Below are positions 8,105-15,658 of a DNA stretch of 64,000 nt, in pieces; within the stretch, counting starts at the first letter, position 1, and every line of letters begins with the position of its first letter. Source of the DNA: Microbacterium tenebrionis (GTDB lineage: Bacteria; Actinomycetota; Actinomycetes; Actinomycetales; Microbacteriaceae). Made by a program: the position numbers and the translations under genes. The notes beneath the pieces were generated by a model, which was given only the letters and a program-made list of their open reading frames with translations, had not been told where the DNA came from and made no database searches. Location of the stretch: positions 1 to 64,000 of the forward strand of contig NZ_CAHJXQ010000004.1 of assembly GCF_903645325.1 (NCBI RefSeq), written 5' to 3'.

Positions 8105-8931
8105 TCCTCATCGTCAGCGACGGTCGTGAGTGCCCGGCGCAGCACCGTGGTGTCGCCCGAGACGGAGTTCGAGCGGACGTCGACGAAGGACCCGGCCAGC
8201 TCGCCCGTGGATCCGGTGAAGCTCGTCGGTCCGGAGGTTCCGCGGTCGATGCCGTCGATCGTGACCTTGCCGCTCAAGGAGCGCACGACGTAGTTCGCCG
8301 GCAGGGTCTCCTCGAGTCGGATCGTGCTGTTGCCGGAGACCGTGTTCAGGTTGATGGCGCCCACGGCACCGGAGGCATCCACCCAGATACTGCCGGAGAC
8401 CGTGTCGACGGTCGCCTTGCGCACGGATCCGGTCAGTGCGACGTCGCCCGAGACGCTGTTCGCGTTCGCGGTACCCGTGAGGCCGCGCACCTGTACGTCG
8501 CCGGAAACGGAGTTCAGAGTGAGGTCGCCGGTGTGGGTGTCGACGATGATGTCGCCGGAGACGGTGTTCAGGCGCGCGTTGTTCGCGAGGCCCGACACGA
8601 GGGCGCCGGCGCTGACGACGCCGAGGTTCAGGGCGATGCTGCGGGGGACGGCGATGCTGACCTCGGCCTTCGGTCCGCCGGAACCGAAGTTGCGGAAGAC
8701 CTCGAGGAAGTTGTCCCAGCCCAGCTGCGGGTGGTCGATCTCGATCTGGGTGCCGTCGGATTCGATGCGGAGGTCCTTCACGGTGACGCCGCTCACCTCG
8801 ATGCGGATGCCGGGGTCGTCGTGGGCGATGACGTCGACCTGCCCGCCGACCAGGCCGACCTTGAGTCGGGTCGCCTGGGCGATGTCGATGACGCGTTCCT
8901 CGCCGGGGGCGATGAGCCACTTCTCGGTCAT
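8092..8931 (-). CDS. DUF4097 adhesin-like beta-helix protein
   Basis: This 279-residue protein belongs to the DUF4097 group. It contains at least seven S-V-S-G-D-V or T-V-S-G-type repeats between about residues 125 and 265, spaced about 18-20 residues, which fold as a right-handed beta-helix in relatives. There is no signal peptide or membrane helix, so despite the adhesin label it may be cytoplasmic. AGGAG lies 6 nt before the ATG at 8931. It is the first gene of a two-gene operon with a PadR regulator, an arrangement seen in many actinobacteria and Firmicutes and thought to be related to envelope stress. Confidence 0.85.
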   Translation of the reverse strand: MTEKWLIAPGEERVIDIAQATRLKVGLVGGQVDVIAHDDPGIRIEVSGVTVKDLRIESDGTQIEIDHPQLGWDNFLEVFRNFGSGGPKAEVSIAVPRSIALNLGVVSAGALVSGLANNARLNTVSGDIIVDTHTGDLTLNSVSGDVQVRGLTGTANANSVSGDVALTGSVRKATVDTVSGSIWVDASGAVGAINLNTVSGNSTIRLEETLPANYVVRSLSGKVTIDGIDRGTSGPTSFTGSTGELAGSFVDVRSNSVSGDTTVLRRALTTVADDEEWDS

Positions 8932-8954
8932 GTTCTCTCCTGAGTTCGTTGAAT

Positions 8955-8993
8955 CGCGATATATCGCGTTAAAGAGAGTAACACGATATATCG
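8955..8993. promoter_or_regulatory. Paired CGATATATCG palindromes, likely PadR operator
   Basis: A perfect 14-bp palindrome CGCGATATATCGCG (8955-8968) and a second copy with core CGATATATCG (8984-8993) lie 24 bp upstream of the DUF4097 start. Centres are 27 bp apart. AT-rich dyads of this type occur at promoters of PadR-regulated operons. Assignment to the PadR protein of this operon is inference from position. Confidence 0.65.
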
Positions 8994-9023
8994 CGACTTC
9001 GTCAAGATCCTTCGAGATTTGCC

Positions 9024-9054
9024 TTGACCTTGACGTAACGTCAACTTCTACCGT
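9024..9054 (+). promoter_or_regulatory. MerR-type promoter with central dyad
   Basis: TTGACC (9024-9029) is a good -35. The next 15 bases, 9030-9044, form a perfect dyad TTGACGT-A-ACGTCAA. TACCGT (9049-9054) lies 19 bp from the -35, the stretched spacer typical of MerR-activated promoters. It precedes a MerR-TipAS gene, so autoregulation is likely. Confidence 0.65.
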
Positions 9055-9081
9055 TGAAGTATCGAGAACGGAAGGGATGCT

Positions 9082-9882
9082 GTGAGCGCACAGGACTGGT
9101 CGATCCAGGAGATCGCGAAGCTGGCGGGAACCACGAGCAGAACGCTGCGTCACTACGACGACATCGGACTGCTCGCCCCGTCGCGCGTCGCCGAGAACGG
9201 CTATCGGCACTACGACCAGGCGGCCCTCGTCCGTCTGCAGCGGATCCTGCTGCTGCGCGAGCTCGGGCTCGGGCTGCCGCAGATCTCTGAGGTGCTCTCC
9301 CGCGAGGGAGTGCGCGAAGCATCCGCTCTCGAGACGCACCTCGCGTACCTGCGCGAGGAGCAGAATCGGCTGTCGCGGCAGATCGCGGCGGTCGAATCGA
9401 CCATCAACGCACTGAAAGCAGGTGAATCTCTCATGGCAGAGAACATGTTCGACGGGTTCGATCACACCCGGTACAAGGAAGAGGTCGAGGAGCGCTGGGG
9501 CAAGAAGGCCTACGCCGACGGCGACCGCTGGTGGCGGAGTCTCTCCGCCGACGAGAAGGCCGAGTGGCAGCAGCGCGTCTCGGATCTCTCCCGCGACTGG
9601 GCCGCCGCCGCCGAGAGCGGCGCGGCACCCGAGTCCGATGAGGCCCAGGCGCTCGCGAAGCGCCACGTGGACTGGCTGACAGGTGTGCCCGGCACGCCGA
9701 CATCCGCCCTTCGACAGGCTCAGGGACCGAATGCTGAGGTCAAGGCGTACGTCACGGGACTCGGTGAGATGTACGTCGCCGACCCGCGCTTCGGCGCGAA
9801 CTACGCCACGGCCGACGGCAGCACACGCGGCGCGGAGTTCGTCCGCGACGCGCTGCGCACCTACGCCGAGGCGAACCTCTGA
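9082..9882 (+). CDS. MerR family regulator with TipAS antibiotic-binding domain
   Basis: The 266-residue protein starts with a MerR helix-turn-helix (W-S-I-Q-E-I-A-K-L-A-G-T-T then R-T-L-R-H-Y-D-D-I-G-L-L), a dimerisation coiled coil (about 75-115), and a TipAS domain from about residue 125 (F-D-G-F-D-H-T-R-Y-K-E-E-V-E-E-R-W-G). TipAS domains bind thiopeptide-like or other multidrug ligands and switch on resistance genes. A 19-bp dispersed repeat encodes residues about 209-215 inside a TipAS loop. Start is GTG 9082 behind GGAAGGG. As in tipA, an internal start at ATG 9433 could make a free TipAS domain. Confidence 0.9.
   Translation: MSAQDWSIQEIAKLAGTTSRTLRHYDDIGLLAPSRVAENGYRHYDQAALVRLQRILLLRELGLGLPQISEVLSREGVREASALETHLAYLREEQNRLSRQIAAVESTINALKAGESLMAENMFDGFDHTRYKEEVEERWGKKAYADGDRWWRSLSADEKAEWQQRVSDLSRDWAAAAESGAAPESDEAQALAKRHVDWLTGVPGTPTSALRQAQGPNAEVKAYVTGLGEMYVADPRFGANYATADGSTRGAEFVRDALRTYAEANL
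9707..9725. repeat. 19-bp dispersed repeat, copy 1
   Basis: CCCTTCGACAGGCTCAGGG occurs here, at 17027-17045 and reversed at 40230-40248, all exact. This copy lies inside the TipAS coding region and is read through in frame. Confidence 0.85.
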
Positions 9883-10846
9883 TAGCCGGCGTCCCACCAG
9901 TCGAGCACTCGCGTGCCGATCAGGGTCAGCCAGCGCGACGGCTCCCCTTCCCCGACATCGACGTCGAACCACGTCCATCCGGGGAGGGGAGTCGTCTGCA
10001 ACCAGGTGCCGTCCGGCTGCCTCATCGAGCGCACGAGCTCGACGGCTTCGTGCATCCGCGCATCCGGGGCTGAGCCCTCTGCGAGCGACGCATCCCGGAA
10101 GTGATCGAGCGCCGTCAGTGCGCTGTACCGATGCCTGTTCGGGTAGACGAACTCCGTCACGAAATCCCCCACGATCTCCCCGGTGGACGCCCGCCGCATG
10201 AGCCCCGTTCGAGCAGATACTCCTCGCCGCCGTGCCGTGCCTCGCGCATCGAGAGGTCGCCTGTGAACAGCCCGTAGGCGAGGATGCCGCGCACGGCGTT
10301 GAGCGTCGAGTGGAAGGAGGAGCGCACCGAGTCGCCCTCCTCGGCCTCGCAGTTCCACCCGCCGTCCGCGAGGCGGTGCGCCGGGAACCACCCGGCCAGG
10401 CGCGAGACATCGGCGCCGAGCCACGCCCCGGCTGCGAGCGTGTACGAGTTGATGCAGACGTCGACCTCGCCGCCCCAGAAGGGCATGTCGTCGTGCTCCC
10501 ACGGGCAGCTCTCCGCGAGCCTGCTGACGATGCCCTCGAGTGCTGCGGCATCCACGCCCCATTCGCGCAGGTCCTTGAGCGACCAGCTCGTCGCGACCCA
10601 CGGCTGGCCCGGCTCCTCGCGCTCGTCGCTGTCGAAGAACCCGGCCGGGAAGTGCGCGCCGCCCGCCCAGCGGCCGTCCGCGTCCTGCTTCGCCAGCAAC
10701 GCTGCGCCGAAACCCTCCGTCGCGACGCGCTCCCGCGTCGCCTGCCACACCTCCTCAGGCGCCCCGACCAGGTCGCGTTCGACCTGGCAGCGGATCGCCG
10801 GGTCGGAGTCGAGAAGCCATTCCAGGGTCTGTGCGGAAGCCGGCAT
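9861..10846 (-). pseudogene. Squalene-cyclase-like protein, frameshifted
   Basis: The first 215 or so residues read from ATG 10846 (L-D-S-D-P-A-I-R, then D-A-D-G-R-W-A-G-G and A-D-G-G-W-N-C-E, the alpha/alpha-barrel repeats of prenyltransferase/squalene oxidase folds). At about 10203-10206, a run of four C on the plus strand, the frame shifts by one base. The other frame continues with G-D-F-V-T-E-F-V-Y-P-N-R and Q-P-D-G-T-W-L to a stop at 9861. Adding one base in that run restores a full 320-residue protein. The gene is therefore either a recent pseudogene or a homopolymer sequencing error. Function of this family is unknown. Its end overlaps the MerR gene by 22 bp. Confidence 0.75.
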
Positions 10847-10880
10847 GCCCCGCAGGCTACTCCGCTCGCGGCGTGCACGG

Positions 10881-10946
10881 GAGGAGATCTCACGAAACGG
10901 AGTGCGGTGCGCCCGGCATCCGTCCTCCCGTCCGTGAGATCTCCTC
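10881..10946. repeat. 14-bp perfect inverted repeat ahead of the fluoride channel genes
   Basis: GAGGAGATCTCACG (10881-10894) and its exact reverse complement (10933-10946) are separated by 38 bp. Each arm also contains the palindrome GAGATCTC. It lies between divergent genes, just upstream of crcB. It does not resemble the fluoride riboswitch. It could be an operator or a mobile repeat. Confidence 0.6.
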
Positions 10947-10985
10947 CGGATCGAGGCGGGCGGATGCCCGGACTAGAGTTGCCGC

Positions 10986-11351
10986 GTGACCCTCCGCCGG
11001 CTGCTCCTCGTCGTGATCGGCGGGATGCTGGGCACGGCGGCACGGCTCGGCATCGGACTGCTGGTGCCCGACGTCGGCGGATTCCCCGTCGCGACGCTGA
11101 TCGCGAATGCTGTCGGGGCGCTGCTCATCGGCATCCTGGCCGTACGGCTGCCTGGCTCCTCGGACCGCCGGGTCTTCCTCGGCACCGGCATCCTTGGCGG
11201 CTTCACGACATACAGCGCCTTCGCCGTCGGCACGGTCGAGCTCTGGTCGCAGGCGCCGCTGCTCGCCGCAGCGTACGCGGCCCTCACCATCGTGCTCGGC
11301 GTCGCGGCAGCCGTCGCGGGGATGCGCGTGGGCAGGAGGCGACAGGCATGA
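10986..11351 (+). CDS. crcB: Fluoride efflux channel Fluc/CrcB, first subunit
   Basis: CrcB proteins are small four-helix membrane channels that expel fluoride. This 121-residue subunit shows the family features: G-G-x-L-G-T-x-A-R in helix 1, the A-N-A-V-G-A-L-L-I-G segment with its conserved Asn, and G-I-L-G-G-F-T-T-Y-S-A-F around the pore phenylalanine and sodium site. The GTG start has no ribosome binding site but TAGAGT lies exactly 6 nt upstream, suggesting a leaderless mRNA. Its stop overlaps the ATG of a second crcB by 4 nt, the usual arrangement for heterodimeric Fluc pairs with opposite topology. Confidence 0.93.
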   Translation: MTLRRLLLVVIGGMLGTAARLGIGLLVPDVGGFPVATLIANAVGALLIGILAVRLPGSSDRRVFLGTGILGGFTTYSAFAVGTVELWSQAPLLAAAYAALTIVLGVAAAVAGMRVGRRRQA

Positions 11352-11707
11352 CGCCGCTTGTCTTCCTGCTCGCCTCCGTCGCCGGCGGCGTCGGCGCCGG
11401 CCTGCGCTATCTCGTCGATCTCGGGATCATGTCGCTGACACGCGGGCGCTTCCCCTGGGGGATCGTCATCGTCAACCTCACCGGGTCGTTCGCGCTCGGG
11501 GTGGTCACGGCATCCGTCCCCGATGCCGCTTTCATCGTCGGGGCGGGCCTGCTCGGCGGGTATACGACCTTCAGCACGGCGATGCTCGACGCGATCGCAC
11601 TGTGGCGCGACGGCGATCGACCCGCGTCGGTCGGGCACGTGATCGGAACGTTCGCCGGTGCGGTTCTCGCCGCGCTCGCCGGACTCGGCGTCGGCTTCCT
11701 GATCTGA
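11348..11707 (+). CDS. crcB: Fluoride efflux channel Fluc/CrcB, second subunit
   Basis: The 119-residue partner has the same four-helix plan: G-G-V-G-A-G-L-R-Y in helix 1, V-N-L-T-G-S-F-A-L-G with the conserved Asn, and G-L-L-G-G-Y-T-T-F-S-T-A in helix 3. Tandem, overlapping crcB genes encode the two oppositely oriented halves of one channel, so both are probably needed. It lacks a separate promoter; translation is coupled through the ATGA overlap with the first gene. Confidence 0.93.
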   Translation: MTPLVFLLASVAGGVGAGLRYLVDLGIMSLTRGRFPWGIVIVNLTGSFALGVVTASVPDAAFIVGAGLLGGYTTFSTAMLDAIALWRDGDRPASVGHVIGTFAGAVLAALAGLGVGFLI

Positions 11708-11741
11708 GAGCAGTCCGACTCAGCCGGCGCACAGATCTGTT

Positions 11742-11763
11742 CTGTACAAACGTACATGTACAG
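11742..11763. promoter_or_regulatory. Likely TetR operator (CTGTACA dyad)
   Basis: CTGTACA (11742-11748) and TGTACAG (11757-11763) form a dyad with an 8-bp spacer; an internal GTACATGTAC palindrome (11752-11761) and an ACAGATCTGT palindrome (11731-11740) sit beside it. The dyad ends 15 nt before the TetR start, a typical position for an autorepressor site. Confidence 0.6.
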
Positions 11764-11778
11764 ATGTCCAGGAGGACC

Positions 11779-12345
11779 ATGCCCGAGTCCACGCGTCGTC
11801 GTCGCGATCCCGAGGCCCGGCGGAGCGCGATCGTGCTCGCCGCGGCCGAGCTGATCGTCGAGGTCGGCGTCGACGCGATCACCCATCGCCTCGTCGCCGC
11901 GCGCGCCGATGTGCCCCTGGGTGCCACGACGCAGTACTTCGACACGCTCGACGATCTGCGTCAGGCCGCGCTGGCGCTGCTGGTCGAACACGTCGAAGCG
12001 CACCTGCAGCGGATGCGCGACGCGCTCGCCGCCGACGGCGCCTCCGCCGCGTCGATCGCCGAGTTCGTCTCTGCCGCGCTGACCGATGCGCCGGCCGTGC
12101 ACGCCGACCGCGCTGTCGTCACCGCCGCCGTGCACGACCCGAAGCTCCGCGAGCTCATCCGCACGTTCTCGCACGCGATCATCGGCATGCTCGAACCCGC
12201 GCACGGGGCGGAGCGGGCGACGGCTGCAGCGGTCTTCCTCGACGGCGTACTGTGGCACTCGCAGATCAACGACGTTCCGCTGCCTCGCCACATCATCGAA
12301 ACAGCGCTCGCCGGCATCCTCGCAGGCGACCAGAGCACCACCTGA
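11779..12345 (+). CDS. TetR family transcriptional regulator
   Basis: The 188-residue protein has a TetR DNA-binding domain: R-R-S-A-I-V-L-A-A-A-E-L-I, then T-H-R-L-V-A-A-R-A-D-V-P-L-G-A-T-T-Q-Y-F as the helix-turn-helix. The remainder is the helical ligand-binding and dimer domain, with no recognisable ligand. I chose ATG 11779, which follows AGGAGG closely, over ATG 11764, which overlaps the dyad operator. It lies 17 nt upstream of an RND efflux gene on the same strand, so it most likely represses both itself and the pump. Confidence 0.88.
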   Translation: MPESTRRRRDPEARRSAIVLAAAELIVEVGVDAITHRLVAARADVPLGATTQYFDTLDDLRQAALALLVEHVEAHLQRMRDALAADGASAASIAEFVSAALTDAPAVHADRAVVTAAVHDPKLRELIRTFSHAIIGMLEPAHGAERATAAAVFLDGVLWHSQINDVPLPRHIIETALAGILAGDQSTT

Positions 12346-12362
12346 CCCAGAGAGAACCATTC

Positions 12363-15300
12363 GTGTCGAAACTCGCCGTTCTGAGTCTGCGCAACCGTGC
12401 GCTGATCGCCCTCATCACGATCGTCGCCGCCGTGTTCGGCGGGCTCGCCCTGACGAACCTCAAGCAGGAGCTCATCCCCTCGCTCGAGCTGCCGTCGCTC
12501 GTCGTCATGACGACCTACCCCGGAGCATCCCCCGAGGTCGTCGAGAACGATGTCTCCACGCCCATCGAGACGGCGATCCAGGGGGTGCCGGGGCTCGAGG
12601 AGACCAGTGCGACGAGCACGACGAACGCCTCGATCATCCAGGCCACGTTCACGTACGGCGAGAACCTCGCGACCGCCGAGCAGAAGATGCAGCAGGCGAT
12701 CAACCGGATCTCCTCCACGCTGCCCGACGACGTCGAGCCGCAGGTGCTCTCGGTGTCAATCGACGACTTCCCCGTGATTCAGGTCGCGGTGACCGGGTTC
12801 GCGGATGCCGAGACCGCGCAGGCCGATCTCGAGAACGTCGCCGTCCCCGCGCTCGAGGACGTCGACGGCGTGAACGCCGCCGAGATCATCGGCGGGCTCG
12901 GGCAGCAGATCACGATCACGCCCGACCAGGCCGAGCTCGCCGCAGCCGGCGTCAGCACACAGGCGATCCGCGACGCGCTCGATCAGAACGGCACCCTGTT
13001 CCCCGGCGGCGACATCACCGAGAACGGCGAGACGCTGACGGTGCAGACCGGCGCGAAGATCACCTCGGTCGACGAGCTCGCGGCGCTCCCGCTGGTCGGA
13101 ACGGATGCCACGATCGCCGACGTCGCGACCGTCGAGCTGACCACGGAGCCGGTGACCTCGATCTCGCGCGTCAACGGCGAAGAGGCGCTGACGATCTCGA
13201 TCACCAAGCTCCCCGCGGCGAACACCGTCGAGGTCTCCGACGGTGTCATCGCCGCGATCGACGAGCTGAAGGCGACCTTCCCCGATGCGGAGTTCACGGT
13301 CGTCTTCGACCAGGCGCCGTTCATCGTGCAGTCGATCGAGACGCTGGCCACCGAGGGCCTGCTCGGGCTCGTGTTCGCGGTGATCGTCATCCTCGTGTTC
13401 CTCCTGTCGATCCGCTCGACGCTCGTGACGGCGATCTCGATCCCGACGAGCGTGCTCATCACCTTCATCGGGCTCCAGGCGTTCGGCTACTCGCTGAACG
13501 TCCTCACCCTCGGCGCCCTGACGATCGCGATCGGACGCGTGGTCGACGACTCGATCGTCGTGATCGAGAACATCAAGAGGCACTATGTCGGCGATGCCGA
13601 CAAGGGCGACGCGATCCGCCTCGCCGTGAAGGAGGTGGCCGCGGCGATCACGGCATCCACCATCACGACGGTCGCGGTGTTCCTGCCGATCGTCTTCGTC
13701 GGCGACATGGTCGGCGAGCTGTTCCGGCCGTTCGCGATGACGGTCGCGATCGCGATGGTCGCATCGCTCCTCGTGGCGCTGACGATCGTGCCGGTGCTGG
13801 CGTACTGGTTCCTCAAGCCCGGCAAGGAGCTCACGGATGCCGACGGCCAGGTGATCGACCCCGAGCATCCGGATGCCCCGCCCACACCGCTGCAGCGCGG
13901 CTACCGACCGATCCTGCACTGGACTCTGAAGCACTCCGGACTCACGGTGATCATCGCCGTCGTCGTGCTCGGCGCCACGCTCGCGGCGGCGCCGCTGATG
14001 AAGATCAACTTCCTCAGCGACACCGGTCAGAACACCATGACCGTGACGCAGGACCTCGGCCCGTCCGCGAGTCTCGAGGCCAAGGACGAGGCTGCCGCCG
14101 TCGTCGAGGACGCCCTGGAGGGCATCGACGGCGTCGAGAACATCCAGGTGTCGATCGGTTCGAGCGGTTCGGCGCTGCGCGACGCCTTCTCCGGCGGTGC
14201 CGGGGTCACGTACTCGATCATGACGGAGTCGGGCGTCGACCAGGAGAGGCTCCGTGCCGATGTGCAGGATGCCGTGGACGGTCTCGAGGGCGTCGGCGAG
14301 ATCAGCGTCGCGGCCTCCGCCGGATTCGGGTCCACCGACATCGAGGTCGACATCACCGCACCGAACAGCGAGGCGCTCTCGGATGCTGCGGATGCCGTGA
14401 CCGCCGAGCTCGAGGGACGCGACGGCATCGGCCAGGTCACGAACAACCTCGCCGCATCCCTGCCCTACATCGCCGTGGTCGTCGACCGCGACGAGGCTGC
14501 TGCGCGCGGGCTGAGCGAGGTCTCGGTCGGATCGCTCGTGTCCAGCACGATGCGCCCGCAGCAGATCGGCTCGGTCGAGCTCGACGACACCGCGTTGACC
14601 GTGTATCTCGCGGCATCCGAACCGCCGGCGACGATCGACGAGCTGCGCACGCTCACGATTCCGACCGCCACCGGGCTCATCGAGCTGCAGGACGTCGCGA
14701 CCGTCGAGCAGGCCGAGGGGCCGACGTCGATCACGACCGAGCAGGGCCGGCGGACCGTCACCATCACGGTGCCGCCGTCGTCGGACAACCTCGCCACCGC
14801 CACGGCGTCGGTGAACGCGGCGCTCGAGGCCGTGGATCTGCCGGACGGCGCGTCCGCCTCGGTCGGAGGCGTCGCGTCGCAGCAGGCCGACTCGTTCTCG
14901 CAGCTCGGACTCGCGATGCTCGCCGCGATCCTCATCGTCTACGTCGTCATGGTCGCCACCTTCAAGTCGCTGCGCCAGCCGCTGCTGCTGCTCGTGTCGG
15001 TGCCGTTCGCCGCGACCGGCGCGATCCTGCTGCAGATCGTGACGGGCGTCCCGCTGGGCGTGGCATCGCTGATCGGCGTGCTGATGCTCATCGGCATCGT
15101 GGTCACGAACGCGATCGTGCTCGTGGATCTCGTGAACCAATACCGCGAGAAGGGTCTGTCGACGGCGGATGCCGTGATGGCCGGCGGTGAGAAGCGTCTG
15201 CGCCCGATCCTCATGACGGCGCTCGCGACGATCTTCGCGCTTACGCCGATGGCGCTGGGGATCACCGGGCACGGCGGGTTCATCTCGCAGCCGCTCGCGA

Positions 15301-15515
15301 TCGTGGTGATCGGCGGTCTCGTGTCGTCGACCGTGCTGACGCTGATCGTGCTGCCGACCCTCTACAACCTCGTCGAGGGTGCGCGCGAGCGCCGGGCCGC
15401 CCGCAAAGCGGGGCCCGATGCCGCGGCGTCGGGCGGCAGCGACGATCCCGCGCCGGAGGACCCGGACCACCCGGACCACCCGCTCACGCGTCGGGAGCTG
15501 CGCGAGCACCACTGA
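12363..15515 (+). CDS. RND efflux permease (HAE1/AcrB-like)
   Basis: The 1050-residue protein has the RND layout: TM1 at residues 10-28, a large extracytoplasmic loop (about 30-325), TM2-TM6 (about 330-530), TM7 near 555, a second large loop (575-855) and TM8-TM12 (about 860-1000). TM4 holds the proton-relay pair in G-R-V-V-D-D-S-I-V-V-I-E-N. It resembles the single-gene RND pumps of Gram-positives such as SwrC/YerP; no adaptor or outer-membrane partner is nearby. GTG start at 12363 follows AGAGAGAA. The C-terminus is a hydrophilic tail with repeated D-H-P units. The preceding TetR gene probably controls it. Confidence 0.9.
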   Translation: MSKLAVLSLRNRALIALITIVAAVFGGLALTNLKQELIPSLELPSLVVMTTYPGASPEVVENDVSTPIETAIQGVPGLEETSATSTTNASIIQATFTYGENLATAEQKMQQAINRISSTLPDDVEPQVLSVSIDDFPVIQVAVTGFADAETAQADLENVAVPALEDVDGVNAAEIIGGLGQQITITPDQAELAAAGVSTQAIRDALDQNGTLFPGGDITENGETLTVQTGAKITSVDELAALPLVGTDATIADVATVELTTEPVTSISRVNGEEALTISITKLPAANTVEVSDGVIAAIDELKATFPDAEFTVVFDQAPFIVQSIETLATEGLLGLVFAVIVILVFLLSIRSTLVTAISIPTSVLITFIGLQAFGYSLNVLTLGALTIAIGRVVDDSIVVIENIKRHYVGDADKGDAIRLAVKEVAAAITASTITTVAVFLPIVFVGDMVGELFRPFAMTVAIAMVASLLVALTIVPVLAYWFLKPGKELTDADGQVIDPEHPDAPPTPLQRGYRPILHWTLKHSGLTVIIAVVVLGATLAAAPLMKINFLSDTGQNTMTVTQDLGPSASLEAKDEAAAVVEDALEGIDGVENIQVSIGSSGSALRDAFSGGAGVTYSIMTESGVDQERLRADVQDAVDGLEGVGEISVAASAGFGSTDIEVDITAPNSEALSDAADAVTAELEGRDGIGQVTNNLAASLPYIAVVVDRDEAAARGLSEVSVGSLVSSTMRPQQIGSVELDDTALTVYLAASEPPATIDELRTLTIPTATGLIELQDVATVEQAEGPTSITTEQGRRTVTITVPPSSDNLATATASVNAALEAVDLPDGASASVGGVASQQADSFSQLGLAMLAAILIVYVVMVATFKSLRQPLLLLVSVPFAATGAILLQIVTGVPLGVASLIGVLMLIGIVVTNAIVLVDLVNQYREKGLSTADAVMAGGEKRLRPILMTALATIFALTPMALGITGHGGFISQPLAIVVIGGLVSSTVLTLIVLPTLYNLVEGARERRAARKAGPDAAASGGSDDPAPEDPDHPDHPLTRRELREHH

Positions 15516-15523
15516 CCCATCCG

Positions 15524-15602
15524 CACAGACCTCCTCTAGCTACGAGACCCCGTCGTATTCACGTCGATACGGGGAGGTTTCGTAGGCACGGAGAGGTCTG
15601 TG
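15524..15602. repeat. Nested inverted repeat acting as terminator, copy 2
   Basis: Inner arms 15541-15549 and 15576-15584 pair with one G-T; a further CCGT/ACGG extends inward. Outer arms CACAGACCTC (15524-15533) and GAGGTCTGTG (15593-15602) are perfect. It follows the RND gene and faces the end of the aldose epimerase gene. It is a diverged copy of the element at 7378-7456. Confidence 0.65.
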
Positions 15603-15658
15603 GGAGGAGGCGTGCGTGCGGGAGGCGCGCGTGCGTGCGGGCGGGGCGGGGCGGGGGC

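Noticed and set aside
10900-10985. Fluoride riboswitch ahead of crcB
   Set aside because: No pseudoknot motif is visible and the -10-like element is only 6 nt from the start, leaving no leader.
12756-15512. A 918-codon open frame opposite the RND gene
   Set aside because: It is an antisense shadow caused by high GC at third positions; its product is low-complexity Arg/Asp/His-rich without motifs, while the plus strand encodes a clear RND protein.
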